DNA of 64,000 nucleotides from an uncultured Psychroflexus sp. (GTDB lineage Bacteria > Bacteroidota > Bacteroidia > Flavobacteriales > Flavobacteriaceae): positions 30,096 through 94,095 of the forward strand of contig CAJXVZ010000003.1 of NCBI GenBank assembly GCA_913062845.1. The letters are read 5' to 3'. Each line of letters starts with the position of its first letter. The first letter of the stretch is position 1. A program made the position numbers and the translations under genes. Below, piece after piece: positions 37,771 through 47,401 of the stretch. The notes beneath the pieces are model-generated. The model saw only the letters and a list, made by a program, of their open reading frames with translations. It did no database searches and was not told the origin of the DNA.

Positions 37771-39402
37771 TTACATGTATTTTACATCTATATAGAAATT
37801 TTTCTTTTTAATTTCAAAATCAGTCATTTTCAATTCTAACTGTTTCCATGTTTTGGTATTTGGAAAAATCCATTGGGTTTCTTGACCTAAATCTATTTCT
37901 ACGGGCATATCAAAATCTTCAACATTGGCTTCCCATTTGTATTCTAAGCTATTGGTTTCAGAGTCAGTTCTGAATACCAATTTAGGGATGTCAGCAAATT
38001 CCAGGTATTGACTGAAGAAAGCGGTCAAGTCTTTATCTAATGCTTTATTGAAAAACTGAACAACATCGGCGGTTGTAATGGTTTGGTATTTAAAAGTATC
38101 GTGAAAATCTTTGAAAGTATCCCACCATAATTCATCATCTTCAACCAGACTTCTTAAGGTATTCAGCATATTACTGCCTTTATAATACATATCGCCGGAA
38201 CCCTCATGATTAACACCATAATCACCAATCAAAGGCCTGTCATTTCTTATAGTTCTTCGCAATCCATGAATATAATCTAGTGCAGCCTCTTTGCCGTATT
38301 CACATTCCACAAAAATGGCCTCTGTATATGATGTAAAACCTTCGTGTATCCATAAATCAGCCACATCCTTTACAGACACACTATTGCCAAACCATTCGTG
38401 ACCAGCCTCATGAATGATGATAAAATCAAATTTTAAACCGATTCCTGTTCCCGACATGTCCGTTCCCAAATATCCGTTTCTGTATTTGTTGCCGTAAGCC
38501 ACAGCACTTTGATGTTCCATGCCCAAATATGGCGTTTCTACTAATTTGAAGTTGTCTTCTTTAAAAGGATACTCACCTATTTTTTCATAAAAACAAGCCA
38601 TCATAGGTTTGACCTGTTCGAACTGTTTTTTAGCCTTTTCCAGATTATAAGATAGAACCCAATAGTCCAGTTTTAAATCCTTGAATTGGTCTGTAAAATT
38701 GACATAATCTCCGATGTTGACGGTAATGTTGTAATTATTGATGGGATAAGATACTTTCCAGGAGTAGGTTTTGTAATCATTTTCAGGCTTAGAAACATTG
38801 GTGATTAGGCCGTTGGAGACCGCTACTAATTTCTCAGGAACTGTGAGGTGTATTTCTGCCTCATCCGGTTCATCACTCAAATGGTCTTTGTTGGGATACC
38901 ATAAACTGGCACCTGTACCTTGTACTGCCACGGCGATCCATGGATTACCATTTTTGTCTTCATTAAATACAAATCCACCATCCCATGGTGCATTTTTGGC
39001 AATAATCGGATTTCCATAATAGTAAAACTGTAAATCATAAGTTTTCCCTTTCTTCAGTTTCTTTTCAAAATCAATAAAAACAGCATTAAATTCTCTATTG
39101 AATTTCAGCCTATTTCCTTGAAAGACAATAGAATCTATCTTCATATTGTCAAATAAGTCGAGTTGTATAATATTTTGTTTTTCTAAAACTTTGAATGTAA
39201 TTTCATTGTAGCCTGAGATAGATTTTTGTTGAGGGTTTATTGTGAGATGAAGGTTATATTTAAGCATATCAAAATCCGTTCGCTCTGGTCGTAAACTGCC
39301 TCTTAGGGTATCAGCTCTGGTAAAATTTGTTTTATCTTGAAGTAATTGTGCTTGACTTGAAAATGCCCAGACTAACAATATGAAAATTGAAAAATATCTC
39401 AT
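37771..39402 (-). CDS. M1 family metallopeptidase, exported
   Basis: 543-residue gluzincin peptidase with a signal peptide ('FSIFILLVWAFSSQAQ'). Substrate motif GMEHQ at 294-298, zinc site HEAGH at 331-335 and distal Glu at about 354 ('LWIHEGFTSY'). It is shorter than the first M1 enzyme here because the long helical C-terminal domain is missing, a form common in Bacteroidota. It is likely a periplasmic aminopeptidase. It ends directly against the convergent TPR gene. Confidence 0.92.
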   Translation of the reverse strand: MRYFSIFILLVWAFSSQAQLLQDKTNFTRADTLRGSLRPERTDFDMLKYNLHLTINPQQKSISGYNEITFKVLEKQNIIQLDLFDNMKIDSIVFQGNRLKFNREFNAVFIDFEKKLKKGKTYDLQFYYYGNPIIAKNAPWDGGFVFNEDKNGNPWIAVAVQGTGASLWYPNKDHLSDEPDEAEIHLTVPEKLVAVSNGLITNVSKPENDYKTYSWKVSYPINNYNITVNIGDYVNFTDQFKDLKLDYWVLSYNLEKAKKQFEQVKPMMACFYEKIGEYPFKEDNFKLVETPYLGMEHQSAVAYGNKYRNGYLGTDMSGTGIGLKFDFIIIHEAGHEWFGNSVSVKDVADLWIHEGFTSYTEAIFVECEYGKEAALDYIHGLRRTIRNDRPLIGDYGVNHEGSGDMYYKGSNMLNTLRSLVEDDELWWDTFKDFHDTFKYQTITTADVVQFFNKALDKDLTAFFSQYLEFADIPKLVFRTDSETNSLEYKWEANVEDFDMPVEIDLGQETQWIFPNTKTWKQLELKMTDFEIKKKNFYIDVKYM

Positions 39403-39918
39403 CTTTAAAATTTGAATTAAAATTAATCAAAAAGATTTCGACTGCTCTACTAATGATGTTTTATTTGTAACGTATTTACAAATCACACTCAACATAAATT
39501 CGAGTAATTTTTTTGAAATTTTAAAAGAAAAAACGTTCCAGGTTATGAATATAATTACATTGTAAAACTTCTCGATACATCCCGACGAAATTGTCGGGAC
39601 ACTACTAATGACGTTTTTATTTAACTATTTGTAATTCAATATCTTATTTTTTTAAGCTTTCCCTTTGCTTGTACTAAACTTGATTTAGTAAGGGAAATGC
39701 CGGTAGGCACTTTTGGTGAGCCTGTCCAAGTAAAGGATGTTTTATTTTTAAATTTCCAAAGACACCCATCCCTGACCCTTCCCTCGAAGGAAGGGAACTC
39801 GTGGTCGTTTTAATAAAAATTAAAAACTGTAAACGTCACTTACCATTGAATAAAATTTGCAAAATTTTCAGTGGCTCGAAATGACTTAAATTATATGATT
39901 ATCTGAACATTTTAATTC
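39403..39918. repeat. Gene-free region with three strong hairpins
   Basis: No gene is seen in the 574 bases between the M1 peptidase start and the katG end. It holds three palindromes: TCCCGAC-6-GTCGGGA (39580-39599); TTTCCCTT...AAGGGAAA with inner TACTAAA...TTTAGTA (39658-39697); and CCCTTCC-6-GGAAGGG (39776-39795). These resemble short interspersed palindromes of flavobacterial genomes. The katG terminator lies at the right edge. Confidence 0.5.
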
Positions 39919-39919
39919 A

Positions 39920-39951
39920 AAAACCTGCAAAACAAATGCTTTGCAGGTTTT
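39920..39951 (-). terminator. Terminator of katG
   Basis: A 12-bp stem, AAAACCTGCAAA (39920-39931) with TTTGCAGGTTTT (39940-39951), and an 8-base loop, lies 25 bases after the katG stop. T-runs on both strands make it potentially bidirectional. Confidence 0.8.
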
Positions 39952-39975
39952 TGAATGACTCATAAAATTAAATCT

Positions 39976-42273
39976 TTATTGATTATATTTTAAATCAAAT
40001 CGGTCTAAGTTCATCACTTTGGTCCAGGCTTTTACAAAATCCTGTACAAATCTTTCTTTTGCATCATCTGCCGCATAAACCTCAGCCAGTGCTCTCAACT
40101 CAGAATTTGAACCAAAAATCAAATCTACTCTGGAAGCAGTCCATACTTTATTGTCGGTTCCTCTTTCGTAACCTTCAAAAACTTTGCGCTTTTCTGATTT
40201 TGGCTTCCATTCGTAGTCCATACTCAACAGGTTTCTAAAGAAATTATTGTTCAATTGACCTGGCGTTTCTGTTAAGATACCCATATCAGATCCATCATAA
40301 TTGGCATTCATAGCTCTCATACCACCAACTAAAACCGTCATTTCCGGTGGCGTTAAAGTCAATAACTGAGCTTTATCGACTAATAATTGCTCCGGTGATA
40401 AAGTGTAGTCTGTTTTCATATAATTCCTAAAACCGTCTGCCATAGGCTCTAGCAGTGCCATACTGGCGGTATCGGTCATGTCCTGCGAAGCGTCGGTTCT
40501 TCCCGGATTAAATGGTACTTCTACATCATAACCTGCGGCTTTGGCTGCTTTTTCAACCGCAGCATTTCCACCAAGAACAACCAAATCAGCAATTGAAACT
40601 TTTTTAGACTCTGATTTAGAATTAAAATCCTTTTGGATTCCTTTATATACATCCAATACTTTTTTCAATTCTTCAGGATTATTGGATTCCCAATTAATCT
40701 GAGGCTCCAGACGAATTCTACCACCATTGGCACCGCCTTTTCGGTCTGAATCTCTATAGGTTGAAGCCGCCGCCCAGGCTGTTCTTACCATTTCACCTGT
40801 AGATAAACCAGAGCTTAGTATTTTGGATTTCAACATTTTCACATCAGCATTTGAAACCAGATCATAATCTGCCATAGGAATTGGGTCTTGCCATAAGAAA
40901 TCTTCCTCAGGCACTTCAGGGCCAATGTAGGTTGACTTTGGTCCCATGTCTCTGTGTGTTAATTTGAACCAGGCTTTTGCAAAGGCTTTTTCAAATTCTT
41001 CAGGGTTTTCATAAAAACGTTTGGATATTTTTCTATACACCGGATCTTCAATCATAGACAGATCTGTAACCAGCATGGTTGGCTTTACTTCTTTATTTTC
41101 ATCAAAGGCATGCGGATACATTTTTTCAGGATTTACAGCCTGGAACTGATGTGCACCACCGGGACTTTTTACCAATTCCCATTCATTTTCAAACAAACTT
41201 TTAAAGTAACCGTGATTCCACTGGGTTGGTGTTAAGGTCCAAGTCACTTCCAAACCAGAGGTAATGGCATCAGGACCTTTTCCACTTCCATAAGTACTGG
41301 TCCAGCCCATGCCCTGCTCTTCTATATCTGCACCTTCAGGACTTGCACCGAGATATTTACCAGGAGCTGCACCATGGGTTTTACCTAAAGTATGACCTCC
41401 TGCAATCAAAGCTACAGTTTCTTCATCATTCATACCCATTCTGCCAAAAGTTTCACGGATATTATGTGCTGCCAGTTTAGGGTCAGGATTACCGTCAGGT
41501 CCTTCAGGATTAACGTAGATTAATCCCATTTGAACTGCGGCAAGCGGCTTTTCTAAGTTGCCTTCTTCATCCCATCTTTTGTCTCTTGCGAGCATTTCGT
41601 TTTCCTTTCCCCAATACACATTGCTAGCCGGCTCCCAGACGTCTGTACGACCTCCGGAAAATCCTATAGTTTCAAAACCCATAGATTCAAAGGAAACATT
41701 TCCGGCGAGGATCATAAGGTCTGCCCAGGAAATTTTTTGACCATATTTCTGTTTTACAGGCCAAAGTAGTCGTCTGGCTTTATCCAGGTTAGCATTATCA
41801 GGCCAGCTGTTAAGCGGTGCAAAACGCTGTTGTCCTTCTCTTGAACCACCTCGACCATCTCCGGTTCGGTAAGTTCCTGCACTGTGCCAGGCCATTCTGA
41901 TAAATAAACCACCATAGTTACCGAAATCGGCCGGCCACCAATCCTGCGAATCGGTTAGGGCTTTTTCAATGTCTTTTTTAAGCGCATCGTAATCCAGTTT
42001 CGAAAATTCCTCTCGGTAATTAAAATCCTCTCCAAGTGGATTAGACCTTTCAGAATGTTGTCTCAACACGCTCAAATCCAATCGGTTTGGCCAGAAATCA
42101 TTGGATGTGGTTCCTTCATTTTGCACGACCTGACCGGTCGAGTTCATCATCTTATCGAAGCCCAAAGGACATCCGCCTTCGGCTTCACTTCTTTCTCCTA
42201 GCGCATCATTAGACTTGTTGCTACAAGCCATCATGAACACAATAGAAATAGCTAATAATAATTTAGTTCTCAT
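39976..42273 (-). CDS. katG: Catalase-peroxidase with a lipoprotein-type signal
   Basis: 765-residue haem enzyme that destroys hydrogen peroxide. Distal site '[18 protein letters not shown]' (Arg, Trp, His), the Tyr of the Met-Tyr-Trp adduct in '[15 protein letters not shown]', '[18 protein letters not shown]' and the proximal His in '[11 protein letters not shown]' are all present, as is the degenerate C-terminal peroxidase domain. Unusually, it begins '[19 protein letters not shown]', a signal sequence with a lipobox-like MMAC (Cys17) followed by Ser-Asn, implying export and lipid anchoring. Most KatG proteins are cytoplasmic. The divergent oxyR gene suggests peroxide-induced expression. 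Confidence 0.95.
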   Translation of the reverse strand: MRTKLLLAISIVFMMACSNKSNDALGERSEAEGGCPLGFDKMMNSTGQVVQNEGTTSNDFWPNRLDLSVLRQHSERSNPLGEDFNYREEFSKLDYDALKKDIEKALTDSQDWWPADFGNYGGLFIRMAWHSAGTYRTGDGRGGSREGQQRFAPLNSWPDNANLDKARRLLWPVKQKYGQKISWADLMILAGNVSFESMGFETIGFSGGRTDVWEPASNVYWGKENEMLARDKRWDEEGNLEKPLAAVQMGLIYVNPEGPDGNPDPKLAAHNIRETFGRMGMNDEETVALIAGGHTLGKTHGAAPGKYLGASPEGADIEEQGMGWTSTYGSGKGPDAITSGLEVTWTLTPTQWNHGYFKSLFENEWELVKSPGGAHQFQAVNPEKMYPHAFDENKEVKPTMLVTDLSMIEDPVYRKISKRFYENPEEFEKAFAKAWFKLTHRDMGPKSTYIGPEVPEEDFLWQDPIPMADYDLVSNADVKMLKSKILSSGLSTGEMVRTAWAAASTYRDSDRKGGANGGRIRLEPQINWESNNPEELKKVLDVYKGIQKDFNSKSESKKVSIADLVVLGGNAAVEKAAKAAGYDVEVPFNPGRTDASQDMTDTASMALLEPMADGFRNYMKTDYTLSPEQLLVDKAQLLTLTPPEMTVLVGGMRAMNANYDGSDMGILTETPGQLNNNFFRNLLSMDYEWKPKSEKRKVFEGYERGTDNKVWTASRVDLIFGSNSELRALAEVYAADDAKERFVQDFVKAWTKVMNLDRFDLKYNQ

Positions 42274-42396
42274 TAATTTTTATTTAATTTTAAACAAAAT
42301 AACTAAATCGTTTTCATATATAAAAACTATATTTTAGATAATAACATTTATGTTGTCGATATTAAATTGTATTTTTGATAATGAAAACTGAGGGAA

Positions 42397-43332
42397 ATGA
42401 ATATTCAACAAATAGAATATGTACTGGCTGTAGTGGATCTGAAAAATTTTCAGTTGGCCGCTGAAAAATGTTTCGTCACACAGTCTACGCTAAGCACAAT
42501 GATAGGTAAGCTGGAAGCTGAATTAGGTATCAAGATCTTCAACCGAAAGACAAAGCCTGTCACCATAACAACTGAAGGAGAAGCGATCATTGAAAGTATG
42601 CGAGGTGTGATCTATGAAATTGACTCTATGAAAAATGTTGTTGCCGAACTCAAAGGCAAACTGGAAGGCGAACTCAAGGTCGGTGTGATTCCAACGATTG
42701 CACCTTATCTTTTACCCTTAATTTCTAATGAATTCGCAGAAGCCATCCCGAAGGTCAATATCAAAGTCAAAGAAATGACCACTGCAGAAATCTCTGAAAG
42801 TTTAAAAATGCGTACATTAGACATTGGTATTTTAGCTTTACCACTTGATGATGCCGAGATAGATGAAATTGAAATCTATTCTGAGCCCTTTTTAGTTTAT
42901 GATTGCACTGAAGATGACCACAATAAAAAAGTAACTTTGGAAGAACTGGATTATTCAAAAATGTTTTTGCTGGAGGAAGGACACTGTTTGCGGACACAAG
43001 TGCAGAAAATTTGTGAACTCTCCAACCTGTATTCTTCAAATTACAACAATTTTGACTTCCAATCCGGTTCGATGGAAAGTCTGATGAGGATTACTAAAAG
43101 TCGAAAAGGACTTACTATCATCCCGTATCTGGCGATAAACAATTTTTCTCAGGAAGAACAGTCCAGGATCATAGAGTTTCAATCGCCCCAACCGGCAAGA
43201 ATGGTCGGCCTGGTAACCAATAAATTTTTTGTAAAAAAGAAGTTACTGATGGAGTTACATCATGTGATAGAAAAAGTAATCACGCCTCTACTCCCTCAAA
43301 ATCAAGAACAACAGATCGTTAAACCCGTTTAA
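42397..43332 (+). CDS. oxyR: LysR-family peroxide regulator OxyR
   Basis: 311-residue LysR-type regulator. N-terminal helix-turn-helix ('NFQLAAEKCFVTQSTLSTMI'), then a substrate-binding-like domain with 'LEEGHCLRTQVQKIC', whose two Cys match the redox pair of OxyR (GHCLRDQ...C in E. coli). It is divergent from katG across a 123-bp intergenic region, the usual arrangement for OxyR control of catalase. The small lipoprotein gene follows immediately. Confidence 0.92.
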   Translation: MNIQQIEYVLAVVDLKNFQLAAEKCFVTQSTLSTMIGKLEAELGIKIFNRKTKPVTITTEGEAIIESMRGVIYEIDSMKNVVAELKGKLEGELKVGVIPTIAPYLLPLISNEFAEAIPKVNIKVKEMTTAEISESLKMRTLDIGILALPLDDAEIDEIEIYSEPFLVYDCTEDDHNKKVTLEELDYSKMFLLEEGHCLRTQVQKICELSNLYSSNYNNFDFQSGSMESLMRITKSRKGLTIIPYLAINNFSQEEQSRIIEFQSPQPARMVGLVTNKFFVKKKLLMELHHVIEKVITPLLPQNQEQQIVKPV

Positions 43333-43333
43333 A

Positions 43334-43615
43334 ATGAATTACTTAAAACTAATTGCAATCGCCATTTTGTTATATTCATGTGCAGATGATAATAACATCA
43401 GAGGTCAGGTCCTTAATGAAAATCAGCAACCCATCGATAGTGTAAAAGTCATGGTTAGTGGTACCGATATTTTTACCTATTCTAACAATGAAGGCGTGTT
43501 TGAAATCAACACCAATGATTTGAATAACGAATTGATGTTCGAAAAGGAAGGCTATCAACTGAAATATCAAATGTTTGATGACAGCACTGATAACAAAATT
43601 GTTTTGGAAAAGTAA
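43334..43615 (+). CDS. Small lipoprotein with carboxypeptidase-regulatory-like domain
   Basis: 93 residues: a lipoprotein signal ending at 'LLYSC' (Cys at 16), then a single Ig-like beta-sandwich of the CarboxypepD-regulatory type ('IRGQVLNENQQPIDSVKVMV', 'YSNNEGVFEIN'). Such domains usually begin TonB-dependent receptors; here one stands alone on the surface. It starts 1 base after the oxyR stop and may share its transcript. Confidence 0.82.
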   Translation: MNYLKLIAIAILLYSCADDNNIRGQVLNENQQPIDSVKVMVSGTDIFTYSNNEGVFEINTNDLNNELMFEKEGYQLKYQMFDDSTDNKIVLEK

Positions 43616-43678
43616 TTTTAAAAATTCTTCAAAAAAGCATAATTTGCAGTAGAAAATATTTAATTTTAACATTTATAA

Positions 43679-43918
43679 ATGCCTACAATTCTAAGATTAA
43701 AAGGATATAGGTTTTTCTTTTATACCAATGAGCACTTGCCTGTTCATATTCATGTTGAAAAAGAAAATAAAACTGCTAAGTACAACCTTGAATCTATCGT
43801 AGAATTAATTTATAGCAGAAAATTTAAAGCTTCAGAAATATCTGAAATGCGTAAACTGGTGATTGAAAATAAAAATATTTTTATAGAAAAGTGGTATGAA
43901 TATTTCAACAATAAATAA
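43679..43918 (+). CDS. DUF4160 domain protein
   Basis: 79 residues with the DUF4160 pattern 'ILRLKGYRFFFYTNEH' and 'PVHIHVEKENKTAKY', then 'KASEISEMRKLVIENKN' and a basic Trp-Tyr end. It overlaps the DUF2442 gene by 23 bases. DUF4160/DUF2442 pairs occur widely as two-gene units and have been suspected to be toxin-antitoxin-like, but function is not established. Confidence 0.85.
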   Translation: MPTILRLKGYRFFFYTNEHLPVHIHVEKENKTAKYNLESIVELIYSRKFKASEISEMRKLVIENKNIFIEKWYEYFNNK

Positions 43919-44132
43919 GTCGAAACTCGCTCAGGATGTATCATTTACAGAAGATAAAATGATTGTTCTTTTAGAAGATGGCAGAGAATTGTCTGTCCCC
44001 TTAGATTGGTTTCCTCGTTTAAGAGAAGCGAGTAAGGAAGAATTAAATGATTGGCGATTGATAGGAGGTGGTGAAGGCATACATTGGGAAGCGCTCGACG
44101 AAGATATTTCTGTGGCAAAGTTAATTGACTAG
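43896..44132 (+). CDS. DUF2442 domain protein
   Basis: 78 residues with the family signature 'VLLEDGRELSVPLDWFPRL', '...GGEGIHWEALDEDISV'. It overlaps the DUF4160 gene in another frame, so the pair is translated together. Confidence 0.88.
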   Translation: MNISTINKSKLAQDVSFTEDKMIVLLEDGRELSVPLDWFPRLREASKEELNDWRLIGGGEGIHWEALDEDISVAKLID

Positions 44133-44199
44133 TATTTACTTTAGCCTTATAATTTAATTCTACATCAATCGTTTTAATACTGTACTGAAATCAATTTTT

Positions 44200-47100
44200 A
44201 TGATGCGTTATATTTCAATTTGTATATTCTTTTGTGGTTTTCAAATTTTACAAGCCCAACAATCTGTAGGACAAACTGCTGTTTTAGCTGAATATCAGCA
44301 AGGGGTTCAATTGTTTAACAACAACCAATACCAGGCAGCACAAAAAGTTTTCAGGAATGTACTGAAAAATGCCAATTCTTCAACGACCGAAGCCAATGCC
44401 GCATATTATCTCGCCGTTTCAGCCATCAGATTGGACGAACCTTCAGCTGAGCAAAAAATCGAAAATTTCATCAAAGATTATCCTACCAGCTCAAAACATA
44501 ACCAGGCTTATCTGGACGTTGCCGAATATTATTTCAATTTTGGAGATTACAGAAGTGCAAAACCTTGGTATGAAAAGGTAGATCGTTCAAGTTTCAGTTA
44601 TAATCAATTGGAAAAATTTCAGTTTCAATATGGCTACACGCTTTTTAAAACCAACAATTTTGAGCCGGCCAAGCGCTATTTTGAAAAACTCAGAACCTCA
44701 GCCCGTTATGGAGCAGATGCCAAGTACTACATTGGCTATATGGCTTATCAATCAGATGATTACAACCAGGCTACTGAACTTTTTGAAGAAGCCAAACAGC
44801 AAGGCGCCCAACAGGAGATGTCCTATTTTCTGAGTGATATGAATTTTAAATTAGGAAATTTTCAAAAAGCCATAGATTTAGGTCTGGAAAAACTTCCTAA
44901 ATCCAATCGTGTTGAACAATCGCAGCTCAATAAAATTATTGGCGAGAGTTATTTCAATTTAGAGCAATACGACAAAGCTATTCCGTACCTACAAAATTAT
45001 CAGGGAGACCGTGGTAAGTGGAATAATACAGACTACTATCAGCTGGGATATGCATACTACAAGCAGGCCGATTATGACAAAGCCATCTCAGAATTCAATA
45101 AAATCATTGATGGTGAAAATGCTGTAGCTCAAAATGCATACTATCATCTTGCGCAGGCTTACATCAAAACAGATAAAAAGCCTCAGGCTCTTAACGCGTT
45201 CAAAAATGCCATGGAAATGGAATTTGATGCGGACATAAAAAGAGATGCCTTCTATAATTATGCATTACTGAGTTATGATATCGGCAACAGCTATGAAAGT
45301 GTACCAGTGGTATTGAATAACTTTTTAAAAGCCTACCCGAATGCCGAAGAAAAAGACAAAATAAGAGGGCTTTTAATTGATGCTTACCTTACTACAAAAA
45401 ATTACAAAGACGCTATAGAACTGTTAGAAAAAAGCAGAGACTTTGAAGATAAGGTCATTTGGCAAAAAGCCAATTATTATTATGCCATAGATTTTTTTAA
45501 CAGCGGTAATTACAAGGAAGCTCTGCAGTACTTTTCTGAAAGTTTATCTCAACCGCTTGATAAAAATATCATTGCTAAAGCGACCTACTGGAAAGCTGAG
45601 TCTCAATTTATCATGGGGGCTTTTGAAGAAGCTTTAATTGGTTTTAAAGCCTTTGAAGGTATGGCAGGTGCCAGAACAACAGAAGAATATAAAACCATTG
45701 ATTATGACATAGGCTATGCTTATTTCAAAACCAAAGCTTATGAACAGGCCAAAACACATTTTAAATCTGCTGTAAATCAGGTAAAAAATTCGGATCAGAA
45801 ATTTGATGCTTACGTGCGTCTGGGCGACACCTACTTTGTTACCAACGATTATTGGAATGCCATGGAAAATTATAACAAGGCGCTCAAAATGCCAGGCTTT
45901 AATAAAGATTATGTGGCTTATCAAAAAGCCTATAGCTATGGTTTTGTTGATAAAAACCCCACCAAAATCAAAGAACTGGAAGATTACGTGAACACCTATC
46001 CGGAGTCGATCTATCTGGATGATGCCTACTATCAGCTAGGCAACACTTATATCGCTGAAAACAACACTACCAAAGGCATTCAGGCCTATCAAAGTTTGAT
46101 GAGCAAACGTCCGCAGAGTCCTTTTGTGCCAAAGGCCTTATCCAAAATTGGGCTGGCCTACTACAACAGCAACCAAAACCAAAAAGCCCTGACGACTTTA
46201 AAGAAATTAGCCGCAGAGTACTCCTCAACAGAAGAAGCCAGACAGGCAGTACAAACGGTCAGATTAATATACATAGATGAGCAAGAGCCTGAAGCTTATG
46301 CTGCCTGGGTGAAGACGCTGGATTTTGTAAATGTGACTGATGCTGAAATTGACAACACCACTTATGAAGCCGCTGAAAATAAATTTATAGACAACAAACC
46401 CGATGCGGCAATCAAAGGTTTTGAAGCTTACCTGGATCAATTCCCAAATGGCTTACACGCTTTAAAATCCCACTTTTACCTGGCACAATTACAATATAAT
46501 AAGGGTGATTATGACGAAAGTATTCCACATTACACCTTCGTTGCAGAAGCCTCAAAATCTGAATTTCTGGAAGAATCTTTAAGAAAACTATCTCAGTTAT
46601 ATCTGGAAAAAGAAGACTTTCAAAAAGCTGTGACTTACCTCTCATCTTTAGAGCAGGAAGCCAGTTTTACAGAAAATAAAGTCTTTGCACAAACCAATTT
46701 GATGAAGGCCAATTACGAACTTAACAACTACGAACAAGCTATTAGTTATGCCGACATTGTACTGACTTATGATGACATTGACGATAACATTAAAAGTGAT
46801 GCCCATATTTTTACTGCACGATCCGCCATTCAACTGGATAATGAAGCTAAAGCCAAAACTGCTTATGCTGAAGTAGAAAAAGTCGCCGAAGGCGAACGCA
46901 TGGCCGAAGCGCTTTATTACAAAGCCTATTTTCTCAACAAAGCAGGCAATTATGAAGATTCTAACGCTGTCATTCAAAACCAATTGGCTAAAAACTATTC
47001 ACGTTTCAGGGAATATGGCACCAAAGCATTAGTTATCATGGCAAAGAACTATTATGCGCTTGATGATGCTTTTCAGGCCAATTATATTTTGGAATCTATC

Positions 47101-47241
47101 ATTAAAAATTACGCTGAACAATATCCAGAAATAGCTCATGATGCTCAAAATGAACTCAACCTCATTAAAGCGGAAGAAGCTAAAACCAATGCCTCTGTGG
47201 ATCAAAGGGAGCGTAATGAAGTGAAAAAGGATAGTTTGTAA
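44200..47241 (+). CDS. Large exported tetratricopeptide-repeat protein
   Basis: 1013 residues: signal peptide ('YISICIFFCGFQILQAQ'), then TPR and TPR-like helical repeats over nearly the full length ('YYQLGYAYYKQADYDKAI', 'AYYHLAQAYIKTDKKPQAL', 'YVRLGDTYFVTNDYWNAM', 'YYQLGNTYIAENNTTKGI'). Such giant TPR proteins are conserved in Bacteroidota and probably act as periplasmic scaffolds; the partner is unknown. It may start at the second Met (44203). It stands alone; a GNAT fragment follows. Confidence 0.88.
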   Translation: MMRYISICIFFCGFQILQAQQSVGQTAVLAEYQQGVQLFNNNQYQAAQKVFRNVLKNANSSTTEANAAYYLAVSAIRLDEPSAEQKIENFIKDYPTSSKHNQAYLDVAEYYFNFGDYRSAKPWYEKVDRSSFSYNQLEKFQFQYGYTLFKTNNFEPAKRYFEKLRTSARYGADAKYYIGYMAYQSDDYNQATELFEEAKQQGAQQEMSYFLSDMNFKLGNFQKAIDLGLEKLPKSNRVEQSQLNKIIGESYFNLEQYDKAIPYLQNYQGDRGKWNNTDYYQLGYAYYKQADYDKAISEFNKIIDGENAVAQNAYYHLAQAYIKTDKKPQALNAFKNAMEMEFDADIKRDAFYNYALLSYDIGNSYESVPVVLNNFLKAYPNAEEKDKIRGLLIDAYLTTKNYKDAIELLEKSRDFEDKVIWQKANYYYAIDFFNSGNYKEALQYFSESLSQPLDKNIIAKATYWKAESQFIMGAFEEALIGFKAFEGMAGARTTEEYKTIDYDIGYAYFKTKAYEQAKTHFKSAVNQVKNSDQKFDAYVRLGDTYFVTNDYWNAMENYNKALKMPGFNKDYVAYQKAYSYGFVDKNPTKIKELEDYVNTYPESIYLDDAYYQLGNTYIAENNTTKGIQAYQSLMSKRPQSPFVPKALSKIGLAYYNSNQNQKALTTLKKLAAEYSSTEEARQAVQTVRLIYIDEQEPEAYAAWVKTLDFVNVTDAEIDNTTYEAAENKFIDNKPDAAIKGFEAYLDQFPNGLHALKSHFYLAQLQYNKGDYDESIPHYTFVAEASKSEFLEESLRKLSQLYLEKEDFQKAVTYLSSLEQEASFTENKVFAQTNLMKANYELNNYEQAISYADIVLTYDDIDDNIKSDAHIFTARSAIQLDNEAKAKTAYAEVEKVAEGERMAEALYYKAYFLNKAGNYEDSNAVIQNQLAKNYSRFREYGTKALVIMAKNYYALDDAFQANYILESIIKNYAEQYPEIAHDAQNELNLIKAEEAKTNASVDQRERNEVKKDSL

Positions 47242-47257
47242 TATTGCTTGTTTAACA

Positions 47258-47341
47258 ATGGACATTTTTCCTAAATTAGAATGTAATCGATTAATATTAT
47301 CTGAGTTAAAGGCAGATGATATTAAGGACATTGTAAAATAG
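47258..47341 (+). pseudogene. N-terminal fragment of a GNAT acetyltransferase
   Basis: 27 codons, MDIFPKLECNRLILSELKAD..., ending in TAG. The 'ECNRLILSELKADDIKDI' stretch matches the N-terminal strand and helix of RimJ/RimL-type GNAT acetyltransferases ('TERLILRELxxxDxxDI'). The rest of the domain is gone: a terminator follows directly. Likely the remnant of a deleted gene. Confidence 0.6.
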
Positions 47342-47348
47342 GCTTCGA

Positions 47349-47380
47349 TAAAAAAAGCCGCCAGAATCTGACGGCTTTCC
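47349..47380 (-). terminator. Terminator of the large nucleotidase gene
   Basis: On the minus strand, AAAGCCGTCAGA pairs with TCTGGCGGCTTT around a tiny loop and is followed by a T-run. It lies about 20 bases after the stop at 47402. Confidence 0.85.
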
Positions 47381-47401
47381 TCAACTAAAACAAATACTAA
47401 A

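Noticed and set aside
42274..42396. OxyR-type binding site between katG and oxyR
   Set aside because: Short A/T-rich partial dyads (CTAT...AGATA) are visible but none matches an OxyR or LysR site well enough to annotate.
44369..44833. Plus-strand frames within the 5' part of the large TPR gene
   Set aside because: Out-of-frame shadows of the TPR repeats, with no start context.
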